Below, piece by piece: positions 1-30,000 of a stretch of DNA of 64,000 nucleotides. This DNA is from Diadophis punctatus similis (Eukaryota > Chordata > Lepidosauria > Squamata > Dipsadidae), in assembly GCA_023053685.1 (NCBI GenBank), contig JALIGW010000004.1:81261398-81325397 (forward strand), given 5' to 3'. The first letter of the stretch is position 1; the number at the start of each line of letters is the position of its first letter. The notes beneath the pieces were generated by a model, which was given only the letters and a program-made list of their open reading frames with translations, did no database searches and was not told the origin of the DNA. The position numbers and the translations under genes were made by a program.

Positions 1-120
1 AACGTCTTCGAAGAAAAAACCAGAAAGTCCAGTTGCCTCCTGAAAAAGCACCTTTGGGACTATAGAGCTACAGATATTCTTTTTTTTTCTTGAAGTGCTA
101 ATTTAAGGATCCCCTTCAAT
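1..120. repeat. Half copy of an inverted-repeat element
   Basis: Resembles the right arm of the inverted repeat at 44,374-44,571 (shared GTCCAGTTGCCTCYTGAAA and CACCTTTGGGACT phrases). Related arms also occur near 7,450-7,560 and 18,590-18,660. Confidence 0.6.
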
Positions 121-230
121 TTTATTTCCACAGCAGTACCTGACCTGTGTTATTAAGAAGGGAGGGGGATTTCTGTTTACCAGGAGCACAAAACATTAAA
201 TAAATGGTAAAATATATCAGGACAAAATAC

Positions 231-18000
<17,770 letters not shown>

Positions 18001-18333
18001 GGCGGGGTGACCCCCGTGGCAGCCGCTTTTATGCCATCTCCGCCTCGGACGCTTCGCCTTTATTTACAGGCAAACAGAGCCGTCCGGCTGCCCGCCACCG
18101 CCTCCCTCTTGCCCGCCCGCCCGGCCCTGCAACTCGCTGCCCCCCCTCCCCCTGCCTCGGGACCGAGGGGGGTCGTTGGATGGGTTGGGGGGGGGAGCCT
18201 GGGGGACCCCATAACTGAGAATTGGGGTTCGCCCCTCCCCTTTGGGAAGCAGGCACCCCTCTTTCTCACCCCTTGGAAAGTTGGGTGCCCCGGCTGAATG
18301 ACCCCAAGGATCCAGTTACCCAAAGTGGAAAAA

Positions 18334-18449
18334 GGGGCTCTTTGGACTTTGGAGAAGATCCTACTTAAAACTAGGAAAAGTGGGGAGGGGGCACATATAC
18401 ACTTTTCTCAGTTTTAAGTAGGGTTCTTCTCCAAGATCCAAAGAGCCCC
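18334..18449. repeat. Inverted repeat upstream of SLC26A4
   Basis: Left arm 18334-18381 (GGGGCTCTTTGGACTTTGG...) pairs imperfectly with 18400-18449 around a loop of about 18 bp. It lies about 330-450 bp upstream of the inferred SLC26A4 start site. Confidence 0.7.
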
Positions 18450-18949
18450 ACCCCACTTCCCATTTCCACTGTGGGTTCTGAATCCTAACAAAAATATGTG
18501 AAGATTCTCAACCCTCCAAGTCATGTTTGCCCCAAAAGTGGGTTTTTTCCCTCTCAAAAAGGCAGCCCTACTTTCTTGAGTTTTTTTTTTCCTTTGAAAA
18601 TGTTTCCCTTCTCATTCAGCCACTGAAGAAACTTCTTGGATGAAAAGTTAAACGTTTTTAAGGGGTGGGGGGGGGGGGAATAACTAAAAAACAAAATTCC
18701 ACTTGCCTTTTGGAAAATCTTTTGCGAATGGGGATAAAAAGGGCGAAACCAAGTGAGTGGCAGGATACAAATCCAAACAGCCACGGCTTCTATTTTTTTC
18801 TTGAGTGGGGGGGAAAAAAGAGGGCAATATCTAATTCTGAAACCCCTGCTTCTGCTTGAAGACCAGATCAAATTAGATCTTGTTTCCTTGCCCCTCAAAG
18901 GCTATAATATTGACCCTGTAATATCGATTTCCACCAAAGTTGCATTTAG

Positions 18950-19095
18950 AATACAATAGAATAGAATAGAATTCTTTATTGGCCAAGTGTGATTGGACAC
19001 ACAAGGAATTTGTCTTTGGTGCATAGGCTCTCAGTGTACATAAAAGAAAAGATACATTTGTCAAGAATGGTTGTCATAGGGTTCAAGTAAGCAAT
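18950..19095 (-). mobile_element. CR1/L3 3' end with short AATAG tail
   Basis: (AATAG)3-like start followed by TTCTTTATTGGCCAAGTGTG and GGACACACAAGGAATTTGTC, the same 3' end as at 20,040. Confidence 0.8.
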
Positions 19096-19105
19096 CAAAT
19101 TTGAA

Positions 19106-19108
19106 ACG

Positions 19109-19160
<52 letters not shown>
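19106..19160. repeat. (GT)n microsatellite
   Basis: About 27 GT units directly after the CR1 fragment. Confidence 0.97.
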
Positions 19161-19162
<2 letters not shown>

Positions 19163-19276
19163 TGGAGAGAGTGGTGGCTGTGCATACGTGGATGCCTACT
19201 TAAGAGTCTCTCTCCTGCCGAACACATTATTGCCAAAGTCTACACAAATGTTATTGAATTTAAATCTGGAAAATGA

Positions 19277-19690
19277 ATGCAAGTAAAAAGCATGGTACGA
19301 TTCAGTGGGCAAGGAACTTTGGATCTAATGCAATGCTTGAGCAATGGGAGCGGACATGGAAGAAAGTGTTTACAATTTACATTAAATTATAACTTAAAAG
19401 AAAACTTCTATAAGGTGATGTATCGTGGGTATTTTTCTCCAGACAAGTTGTCAAGAATGTATAAAGCCATTTGAAATGAATGTTGTAAATGTAAAGAAGG
19501 GACATTTTTTAAAAAATCATTTATGGTGGACATGTGATAAAGCAAAGAAATGGTGGAGTAGGATTCATACCTTAATACAGAAAATTCTTAAAGTGGTTAT
19601 AAAGAGAAAACCAGAGATTTTTCTTTTGGGTTTAATGGAAAAAGACTCAGGGGGGAAAATTCAGAACTTTGATCTTATATACCAGTATGA
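19277..19690 (+). mobile_element. L1-type LINE, ORF2 C-terminal fragment
   Basis: Frames read YKVMYRGYFSPDKLSRMYKA and then HLWWTCDKAKKWWSRIHTLI, a typical L1 ORF2 C-terminal pattern (tryptophan/cysteine-rich). A frameshift or stop separates the two halves, so it is dead. Confidence 0.75.
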
Positions 19691-20040
19691 AGAGAATAGA
19701 ATAGAATAGAATAGAATAGAATAGAATAGAATAGAATAGAATAGAATAGAATAGAATAGAATAGAATAGAAAAGAAAAGAAAATAGAACAGAAAATAATA
19801 ATAGAATAGAATAGAATAGAATAGAATAGAATAGAATAGAATAGAATAGAATAGAATAGAATAGAATAGAAAATAGAATAGAACAGAAAATAATAATAGA
19901 ATACAAAATAGAATACAAAATAGAATACAAAATAGAATAGAACAGAAAATAATAATAGAATAGAATAATAGAATAGAATAGAATAGAATAGAATAGAATA
20001 GAATAGAATAGAATAGAATAGAATAGAATAGAATAGAATT
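19691..20040. repeat. (AATAG)n pentanucleotide array at a CR1 3' end
   Basis: About 350 bp of AATAG with variant AACAG, AAAATAAT and AATACAAA blocks repeated twice, joined to the CR1 3' end at 20,040. Confidence 0.95.
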
Positions 20041-21000
20041 CTTTACTGGCCAAGTGTGATTGGACACACAAGGAATTTGTCTTTGGTGCATAAGCTCTCA
20101 GTGTACATAAAAGAAAAGATACACTTGTCAAGAATCATGAGGTACAACACTTAATGATTGTCATAGGGTACAAATAAGCAATCAGGAAACAATCAATATT
20201 AATATAAATCATAAGCAACAAGTTACAGTCATACAGTCCTAAGTGGGAGGAGATGGGTGATAAGAACGATGAGAAAAACTAATAGTAATAGTAATGCAGC
20301 CTTAGTGAATAGTTTGACAGTGGTGAGGGAATTATTTGTTTAGCAGTGATGGCGTTCGGGAAAAAACTGTTCTTGTGTCTAGTTGTCTTGGTGTGCACTG
20401 CTCTATAGCGTCATTTTGAGGCGTAGGAGTTGAAACAATTTATGTCCAGGATGCGAGGGGTCAGTAAATATTTTCACGGCCCTCTTTTTGACTCGTGCAG
20501 TATACAGGTCCTCAATGGAAGGCAGGTTGGTAGCAATTGTTTTTTCTGCAGTTCTCATTATCCTCTGAAGTCTGAGTCTGTCTTGTTGGGTTGCAGAACC
20601 GAACCAGACAGTTATAGAGATGCAGATGACAGACTCAATAATTCCTCTGTAGAACTGTATCAGCAGCTCCTTGGGCAGTTTGAGCTTCCTGAGTTGGTGC
20701 AGAAAGAACATTCTTTGTTGTGCTTTTTTGATGACGTTTTTGATGTTAGGTGACCATTTTAGGTCTTGAGATATGACAGAACCTAGAAATTTGAAGGTCT
20801 CTATGTTAATAGTGTGTTGTCTAGTATTGTAAGAGGTGGTAGAATGGGTTTCTCCTAAAGTCTACCACCATTTCTACTGTTTTGAGTGTGTTCAGTTCCA
20901 GATTGTTCCGGTTGCACCACGAGGCCAATTGTTCAACCTCCCGTCTGTATGCGGTTTCATCGTTGTCTCAAATGAGACCAATCACTGTTGTATCATCTGC
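20041..21000 (-). mobile_element. CR1/L3-like LINE, 5'-truncated
   Basis: Minus-strand ORF at 20711-20403 reads LRKLKLPKELLIQFYRGIIE, then SITVWFGSATQQDRLRLQRI and HPGHKLFQLLRLK, the conserved C terminus of CR1-clade reverse transcriptase ORF2. It is 5'-truncated near 21,000, with the 3' end in the AATAG array. Confidence 0.85.
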
Positions 21001-21743
21001 AAAACGTTGACAGCAGCAAGACTATGCTATGCACAGAAATTGAAGGTTACCTCAATCCCCACAATGGACGAACGGCTGCAAAAATTAATGGAGTTAGAAA
21101 AAAAATACAAATACTTTTATTTCTACTTGGAAACCGCTTCTGGATTTTGTGCTTGAGAAGGAGGAAAAAAAAAAGAAATTTTGGGTTTTACCGAAGAGAT
21201 AGATTTGTTGTTATAGAAATGGCTAGTTTATACTATTATGTAAAAGCAAAAAGTTGAGGTTTCATGTTAATGCCTTATTTTACCGCACTGAAGGGACTTG
21301 GAAGTCAATGCCTTTTATTCCTTTTTCCCCTTTTCTTTCCCGCACTTTTCTCTTCTTTTTTCCTCAAAGAACCTCAAACCTCACTCCTTACTACTGGTAG
21401 CACTGATGATGTTACCTAGCTGAGTAATGAAACGTCTGCAAGAAAACAACTGAGCTCAGAGAGCACCAAGAACCCCTCATATTAAACAGCATTGGGAGTG
21501 AGATGAAATCCTAGACCAGTGATCCAGATCGTTGCCCCTTAGCTTTGGCACTTTAAAATGGGTGGACTTCAATTCCCAGAATTCCTCACGCTGGCTGGGG
21601 AATTCTGGGAGCTGAAGTCCACCTATCTTAATGTTCCCAAGGCTGAGAAACACCGATTCAGATCTTAAAAGCAGCATTGTAACAACATGATCCTGCCCTA
21701 AGGGATAGACCACAAGAGCCGAAAAGCAGAAGTCTGCCAGATA

Positions 21744-22110
21744 TAGGTAATCCTCGACTTACGACCACAATTGAGCCCCAAATTTGTTGCTGAGACATTT
21801 GTTAAGTGAGTTTTGCCCCATTTTACCTTTCTTGCCGCAGTTGTTAAGTGAATCACTGCAGTTGTTAAGTTAGTAACCCGGTTGTTCAGTGAATCTGCCT
21901 TCCCCATTGATTTTGCTGGTCAGGCGGTCGCAAAGGGTGATCACATGACCCCAGGACACTGCGACCATCATTTATATGAGCCAGTTGCCAAGTGTTTGAA
22001 TTTTGATCATGTAACCAGGGGCATGCTGTAATGGTTGTTAAGTGTGTCATCCCCCCCCAGTGTCATTGTAACAGTCACTAAATGAATCTTTGTAATTTAA
22101 GGATTACCTG
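21744..22110 (+). mobile_element. TA-flanked MITE
   Basis: TAGGTAATCCTCGACTTACG to AAGGATTACCTG; a full-length family member in the SLC26A4-BCAP29 intergenic region. Confidence 0.75.
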
Positions 22111-24069
22111 TAATCAATCTCATATGCTTGCAAAGTTTTGACACAATGCATACTCCCTACGGGTAGACGTAAAACCGAAGTGAAAAAGTGTCAAGAGTAT
22201 ACAAGCATTAAACCTTTGGCTGCCTCCTAAATCAATGTTACAGCCGAGAGTGTGTTGTTTTCCTGATACCGCAACACTGCATTTCATCCAATGTTTGTTT
22301 TGAGGCTGTCCTTTCAGCTGTTTTAAACATGAATGGAATGGAAACTCCTAACTAGTTCCTTGAAAGCTTACTATGTTCTCAGAAAGCTTTCTTGGGAAAT
22401 AACTTTACCGTTCTCCATCCTTATGGAGGGGCTTCCACAACATTTAATTACTAAAGAATTGAGCATAGGCAAGTCTTTGTGCGCCACGGTGAAAACACCT
22501 GGCCTGGCTACTGTCTGGCTAAACCGAACAAGTCATATAATGGGACTCTTGTTCACCGCCAAAATCCATACAGGTCCTTTGTGTCTCTCACCTCTTCAAA
22601 ACAACTACGTAATCCCAAATACTTTAGATGTTTGTAGAGTAACTTGAGACCAATATGAGCAGTTGTTAGCGATCAAAACCAGGGCATTATACCAGAGCTG
22701 TTTTACTAAGTGTATACTGTACTGCCCATTTATTGTTGTTGTTCCTTTTCGCATTTTTCAATTTATGGGCGATCTTTCGCGACAATTAATTTGCAATATG
22801 TTCATGCTACCCATATCTTCACATTGCAAGGATGTGGTACTTCAGCAAACTGAAGTTTATACTTCCCACTACAAGGAACATTACTATTTTTATGACAGAC
22901 TGAGAGACAAGATACTTAAGATAGAAGGTAAATAAGATAGCTGATATATAGATAAGATAGATAAGATAGCTAGATAAATGTAGATAGAATATAGACGGAT
23001 GGATTGTGTGTGTGACATGGCACCAGAATTTCTTCAATAGTAGTTGTTTGTGCCTTTTCTGTTTATTTAATTAGGCCTTATATTCTGCTGAATTGCCCTT
23101 TCTATAGTGAGAAACTCCCCTCCAAATAATATAGTATGAAGTATAGTATCTTCAAAAGTAAGCATCCAGAAAAATGATAGCTTAGTTAACATTGTCATAT
23201 CAAGAGACGTGTATCTTGGCACCTGCTGACAGAATTTTGCAAATTTCTCCATTTTAGACTACATTTTCCAAACAGGAGAAATCTGCTGTATTAGATTAAT
23301 TCAAAGGGCAGAGTGGATTATGTTCATAACTTCCATGAAATGCAATTTATTTCATAACATGGGAGACAGAAGAATATAACTTTATTTTTCTCATTCAATG
23401 TATTGTCCATCCTCTGCTTCTTCTAAGCATCCCTACTTAATATAGAAGTCACAATTTACCACTACAGGATGCAATGCAACCCCAAACAAAATTAAAATTA
23501 TTTTTTTAAAGCTTAAGGGACAAATGAAGGTTTGGAAACTCTAATTGGTTCCTATCACAATAAAGAATAGGTTGGACATCCTGCTACCAATTGTATATTC
23601 TCAATTAGCAGAGTATTTTTCCCCATCCCTTTCAGTCTGTTCCCTTGCAGCATGTCATATCAATATTCAGCAACATACCTATTTACAGTTAGGGTTACCA
23701 TAAAATGTAATCTTTAAAAGAGAGCTTTTAAAATGCCTTCATTATACATTATACAAAAACTCTGTATTTCTTAAAAACTTTGTTTCTGAACGAGTCAAGA
23801 TCCTCTAAGACAGTGAGGTGATTGCAACTACTATAAATTGCAGAGATAAGTGGGAATCAATGCTTTGGAATCTCAGAATAGCTTCTGCCTATTGCTACTG
23901 AAAATAAGCTCTAAATATTTGTTTTACTTTAAAATAAACTATTTCATTTTTTGAGGCAAGTTTATTCTAGGCAAATGGACTGTCTTGAACTCTACATCCA
24001 ACTAATTTTGTCCAACTCATTTCTAATATACTTATGTCCAAGTTAAAAGAATTGTTCCTTTATGAAGAC

Positions 24070-27000
24070 CAAGCAAAGCTTAAACATCTCTTTATTAAGA
24101 AACAAACATTCAAGTAAAATAGTGACACAAATGTGGAAAAGGCAACCCATTCAAATGGGAATAATGAAAGCAGTAAGCTGCCTTCAGATTTGTATTCAGC
24201 AGCGTTTCCCTGTGATAGCGGAAGCAAATGGTAAAACAATTTTCATCAATTGCAAATTCTCTTCGTAAAGTTGCTCAGGACGGTTAAGAGATCTTCTGGA
24301 ATAGCATCAGACGATCCCTTCTTTTTACCTAAAACCTCTGTGGTATCCTCCGGAGAAACATGTCGGAATCCAACCCAGCGTAAGTACAGTGCAATTAATC
24401 ACAGAAAAGGCAGCTTAGTAAACACTGCTTAATTTCCCCCCCAAAAGTGAAACACGAGATCCTGGCAAGTATCTATGCAAACTTTTGAACATGTTAAGTG
24501 AAAAAAATTACAGACTGGAACTAAATTTGATGACGTTCCTGATCATTTCTAGCAAAGTGGATTTAATTCATCTTAATTTTATGCTTGAAGTAATGTATGA
24601 ACCAATTTCCACATCAGAACAATACTTTGTATCTAAAACTTTAAAAAAAAAATATCTCAGAGTAGCAAGTAAGAATTCTTTAAAATGATTTATATCATCC
24701 TTGTTGGATTAAAAAAATAACACATATTGGCATTCAATGTACCACTTAATGGTGTAAACTTATGAATAGTTCCTTGCACCCAACGAGATGTAGACGTGGT
24801 GTTTGAACAGTAATCCACTGTATGAACTCATCAGTATTTTGTAACCAAACAGAGTTTGTAACAAGGAATCACTGCACTTTTTGGCATGACTAAAGTAGAT
24901 TTGGCAAAAACATTGCTGCAAAATTAAAAAGGTCTAGGTAATTGTTAAATTGTGATATTTCAGCAATGAATGCAGTAAATCTATTTTTTAAAAAACCCCA
25001 AAAGCTTTTCCATATATACCTGTAAAGTAAAAACCAAACAAATAAACAATTCAGGTTGCTGCGCACATCCTTGTTCTGCTTTAAAGATCTTTCTTACTGG
25101 AAGCTCCCGTTTGTTGCTGTAAAGTAAAACAGATGTATGAAAAAAATTAGTATACTTATTATATGGTTAATTTTCATTGCAAAATCACACAGGGACAAAT
25201 CACAGAGACGGAGAAGAGCTGCTATAATACACCGAAAGTAAAACTTGTGCTTTAGAGATAACACCTGATAATGAAGACTTAGCACATAAATCATAATTCA
25301 ACTATGAAAATTCACTATGGATGAATTTCCCCTATCTCAAAAGGGTTTTAGCTATTTGCTAAGAAATATTTTTCACGTCTGTATTTCACACTGCACTGAA
25401 TCCAATATTTTTTTTAATCTAAGTGTTTTTTAGAAAGCAAATTCAGTAGAGCTCTGAGTATTTTCTTTTTTCTCTTCTCCTCCACATTGCCACGCTAGGA
25501 ATACCAAGTTACTAAAATATTAATGAAGTTAATTGTTTAAAAGAAAATAAGCTTCATTCCAACAAGTGTTCTAAATACATTAAGAAATTCCCGTTATTCT
25601 GAAAGAGTACTGTATGTTGAATTAAAAATGTCTTTATGAATGTTGCCTTGGATAAGACACAACGTCGTTGTATGAATTTAAAAAGTTCTGCTTGAGCAAA
25701 TCAGATGCCTCTGCCTCCTACCTTTAATTTTTCATGTTCTTTACAAAGGAGTTCATATTCTTTTTTAAGTTCATCAGAGTGCTTCCTAGCAGTAACAATT
25801 TCATTTCTTGTATGGAGGAGAGCTGCAAGACATAGGTGTGATACTATTCAGCACATATCACTGCATTTTTATTAAAACCTCTGTCCCCTGAAGAATGTCA
25901 TTCTCAAGAATGAAATTATATTTTTAAAATGAGGATAAAACTGGCAAGGACTTTCAGACAGATGGCAAAAGGTAAACTGAAGTTTGAATAATTCTAACTG
26001 CTCTGGAATAAACAAGTACGTTCGACAAATAATGCATTTTACCTGAAAAGTCAGAGCAATTGCAAATAAATTGGAAAACTGTTGCATATAGGAAAATAGA
26101 GGATAGGAAAAGTAGCTTCAGATTGAGAAAAAAATGGAGACAAGAGTATAATTTTTATATATTTATATATACACTTGACATCTTTGTTAAGGCTTATTTT
26201 AAAATGCATAAATTCTTTGTTTAGTAGACTAGCTGGATGAGAATATATGATAAACCCAATTATCTACCAGTGTAAATGACTCTGTTTACACTAATCTGCA
26301 TCATCATGCAATTATACAAGTGACATAATTATATCAGTCATGCAATCACATGATTAAATACATTTATGTAAATGATATAATTTACATGAATTGTCAAGGC
26401 TTTGTTGTTAATACACTTGTCCATTATTTGGTTACGAAGAAAACATCTGTTGTATTCAATTTTCTATTAATAAATATTCATTACATAACAGTTTAATATT
26501 TGCCACAGGAAGGTATTAATTTTACAATGATTTACTATTTAATTTTTTTTATTTTAATGAAAATGCCATAGTATTAGATTGCAAAACAGTTCTTTTGGGT
26601 AACTTGATCTTACAGTAACTTAATTACTGTATGCTTTAAGGAGGACAGGCAAAACCTTTTGGTTGTAACTAAAAACAACACTATCTCTAAACATAACCAA
26701 GATAACTAGGGATAGTTGCACATTCACTACATTGTTATTCTGTTTTGACAAAAATATACTTGTGGCAAGATGGGTGAGGTCTTCTAAGTAGAAGAATGTC
26801 AAAGTTCACTGCATTAAAAAAATCTTTAGCTTTGGGCTGTGACTGGTAACATCATGTTCGGAAGTGTGCTAGCATCCATATGAACTACACAGAAGGTAGC
26901 CTCAGCTTACTGATTGTTTTAATATAGCAATAAACATTTTAAAAAACAGTTACTGCCACTCCTCTTTCTTCAAGCAAAATGATCCACAGAAAGCATGAAA

Positions 27001-30000
27001 GCAATTTTTTAAATAGAATTTCTACCAACTTTTTTCCCCAGCAGAGTTAATTGAGTTTTGCCTCATTTTACGACTTTTCTCGCCACATTTGTTAAGTGAA
27101 TCACTGCAGTTGTTAAAAATAAACCTTTAAATTTCCATGCCTGGGCTAAGTTAAAATGTCAAATATGACACCTGCCTAACTAAAAATAGCACTTACAAAC
27201 TTAAGGCATTATGCATAATTTTATTTTGAATTTTCTAAAATTATTTTCAGATTTTGACTATAATTTTTTTTGTTTCGTAATGTTGTACATTAAATTGTTT
27301 CATAACTATCTAAACCACCACAGGAAACTGTATAGGAAGAAGTTCATCTGAAGAACAATGTTCTTATCATGTTTATTTTGTATACAAGCCATGTCTGTTT
27401 ATAAGAGTTGCCAAACATTGTGTAAACTTTACTTTCCCTTCCTCGTTCCAAATCTTATCATCTTTCTATACATACAGAGGTGCGTGATCAAAACTTTGTA
27501 AGTTTCCATATGCACACGTACATCTGTGAAAATGACTATAATTACTGGTGCTAAGCAGTTCGAATGCATACATTTGTCAGTAATACTTCACATATTTTAT
27601 GGTTCATATTATTCCCATCCTGCACAAGGAGGAAAAGTGACAGATATAAAATATTATTCAAGTTCAAGGTGTTATACATTGCATGTCCCATTTTAGTTAT
27701 TTTTCCATAACAACATTCTTGCTTATGAAATTTGTTTTTTCAAGCACACACAGGCAGCTCTTTGCTATGCAGTTCTAATATGCTATTATTGAAAAGAGTT
27801 AGATAATGAATAATCTAGAGCCATGGTGGCGAATCTATGGCACGCGTGCCACAGGTGGCACGCGGAGCCATAGCGGAGGGCACGCGAGCGTTGCCCACCG
27901 GCAAACCGGAAGTGCGGAAAAACGCACTTCCGGTTTGCTGGTGAGCTGTTTTTTGCACTCCGGAGGGTTCAGGGAAGCTCCCTGAAGCCCCGGAATGCAA
28001 AAAACTACAAAACGGACAAACTGGAAGTGCGGAAAAAACGCACTTCCAGTTTGCCAGTGAGCTGTTTTTTGCACTCTGGAGGGTTCAGGGAAGCTCCCTG
28101 AAGCCCCGGAATGCAAAAAACGACGAAACGGACAAACCGGAAGTGCATTTTTCCGAACTTCCGGTTTGCCCGTTTCGTCGTTTTTTACCGTCCCAGGCTC
28201 CGTAAGGCCTTTGCGCGGGGGTGGGGGGGTGTGCGCATGCACAGGGGGCAGCATGGGGGTGGTGTTGTGCGCATGCATGGGGGGAGGGAATGGGTGTGGG
28301 CACGCGAGCGCGCGCACCCCCCCTTTTTTGGCACGCAAACCTAAAAAGGTTCGCCATCACTGATTTAGAGAACTATACTCATAGAACAAACCTAATCTTT
28401 ACTATTTACAAGTAGGTCACAAAATGCTAAAGGAAAAATGTCTAATTCTCAAAAACCTAACTTATAATAAAGAATGATACCTGAAAAAACAACTTTTGCC
28501 ATAGTTAGTTCCACATTCAATGCTCATATTTCACAGTCAATTCTTTTTAGAGGGTTCTTGCTTCTTTGGCTGGTGTTTGAAATGCTAATGCTTGGAAAAC
28601 TCTACCGGCTGAAGCCTTTATTCTATTTGATAATTATACTGACTTTTGACAATTGTTTTGAGATTTAATTTGAAGACTGACATTTGCCTTCAAAAAACAT
28701 CATGTTCTCTGTGTAGCCAAAGATTTAATATATTTTAGCTGCCTGATCTTCACAAGGTCAAGCAATATTATTCATTTAAGCTAGTAAACACCCAAGAAGT
28801 TTCATAAATCTTGCTAGATCCAGAAAAAGCATGCAGAGTCAGGAAAATTCTGTCTGTAGCGCAGTACTATTTTATTAAGAAAACCTAGATTGGACAAGGA
28901 AGCTAATAAAAGAACGGTGTTATCATACTCTTGATTTTGATTCTCTTGAAACAAATGCAGAGAATTTCTATCTAAGTATCCTATTGATTGTAAAACAGAT
29001 CATATTAGAATATGGTCCTGATCTTAGAATTTATCAATGTCCCCAATAATCCTGCGCTGTTGGTTTTGTAGTTTTTTCATGACACAACTGTGACCAGCTG
29101 TGCAGTCCTTTATTGAGAAGTAGCTTCTAAACTTCTCAACAGCTATGTAAACTATGCTTTAATATTACATTTTAGGGCTTCTATCTACTTGCCAAAATCT
29201 ATCTATTATATATGTATGCCACCTGAATCCCAATGACTCTGGGTGTCTCACAAATAAAAGCATTTAAAAAAAACAGAAAGAATCCTTGAGTTACAACAGA
29301 AATTGGGACCAGAATCTCCATTGACAAGTGATGCAGTTGTAAATCACAAGTGCATCGCTCAGCAACGGTAATCTCTCCAATCCCACTTGCCATTGTTAAC
29401 TGAATCTCAGTCATTGTTAGAAGAGGATCTCCTTGCAACTTCCTGCCAGTTTCCCACTACAAGTCTGAAACTGCTTGCAAGAAGGCTGATAGTTAGGTTA
29501 AGTAGCTGCTGCTAGGTGGGTTGGGAGGGCATAGGGGGGCAGAGACAGTGGTGTATTAACCATTAAGCAGACTACGCATGTGCTTAGGGCAGCAGGCCCA
29601 AAGGGGGCGCCACAAAGTTGAGAAAGAAAAAAAAACCCAATGAAGATTTGTAAAAAAAACCTGATAAAACTAGGATGGGGGGCCACCAAGATTTGTCAGT
29701 GCTTAGGGCACCAGTGAGCCTTAGTCCGCCACTGGGCAGAGATGTCTGGAGTGACGCGGTGTGAGTGAAACAAGGCTTGGGGTGGCTCCTGTCCCCTGGC
29801 GGAGGTAGCAATGGGGTGTGCAGGAGAAGTGGCAAGTTTCAGGGAGGGTGCATAAGGATGCGCGAGAGTGGATCAGCGAGTCTTGTGGAGGATGCACAGG
29901 GGTGTTTAAGTGGCAGGTAGGTGTGGTGAGATTCAAGAAAGATGCATGAGGGTCCACGAAGGGGCATGGGAAGGCTTGTGGAGGGTTTGTAGGAATGCAC

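Larger units (their letters stand above)
18450..24070. other. Intergenic region SLC26A4-BCAP29
   Basis: Holds CR1 3' ends (18.95 and 20.04-21.0 kb), a GT repeat, an L1 fragment, the (AATAG)n array, a palindromic MITE near 21.5 kb and a TA-flanked MITE at 21.74 kb. From 22.1 to 24.05 kb it is AT-rich unique-looking sequence with no gene I recognise. Two plus-strand ORFs of about 100 codons there show no family features. Confidence 0.6.

Noticed and set aside
20430..20753. 107-codon plus-strand ORF
   Set aside because: It is the antisense shadow of the CR1 reverse-transcriptase frame read on the minus strand.
22333..22647. 104-codon plus-strand ORF between SLC26A4 and BCAP29
   Set aside because: No domain, no splice or codon evidence; likely a chance frame in unique AT-rich DNA.
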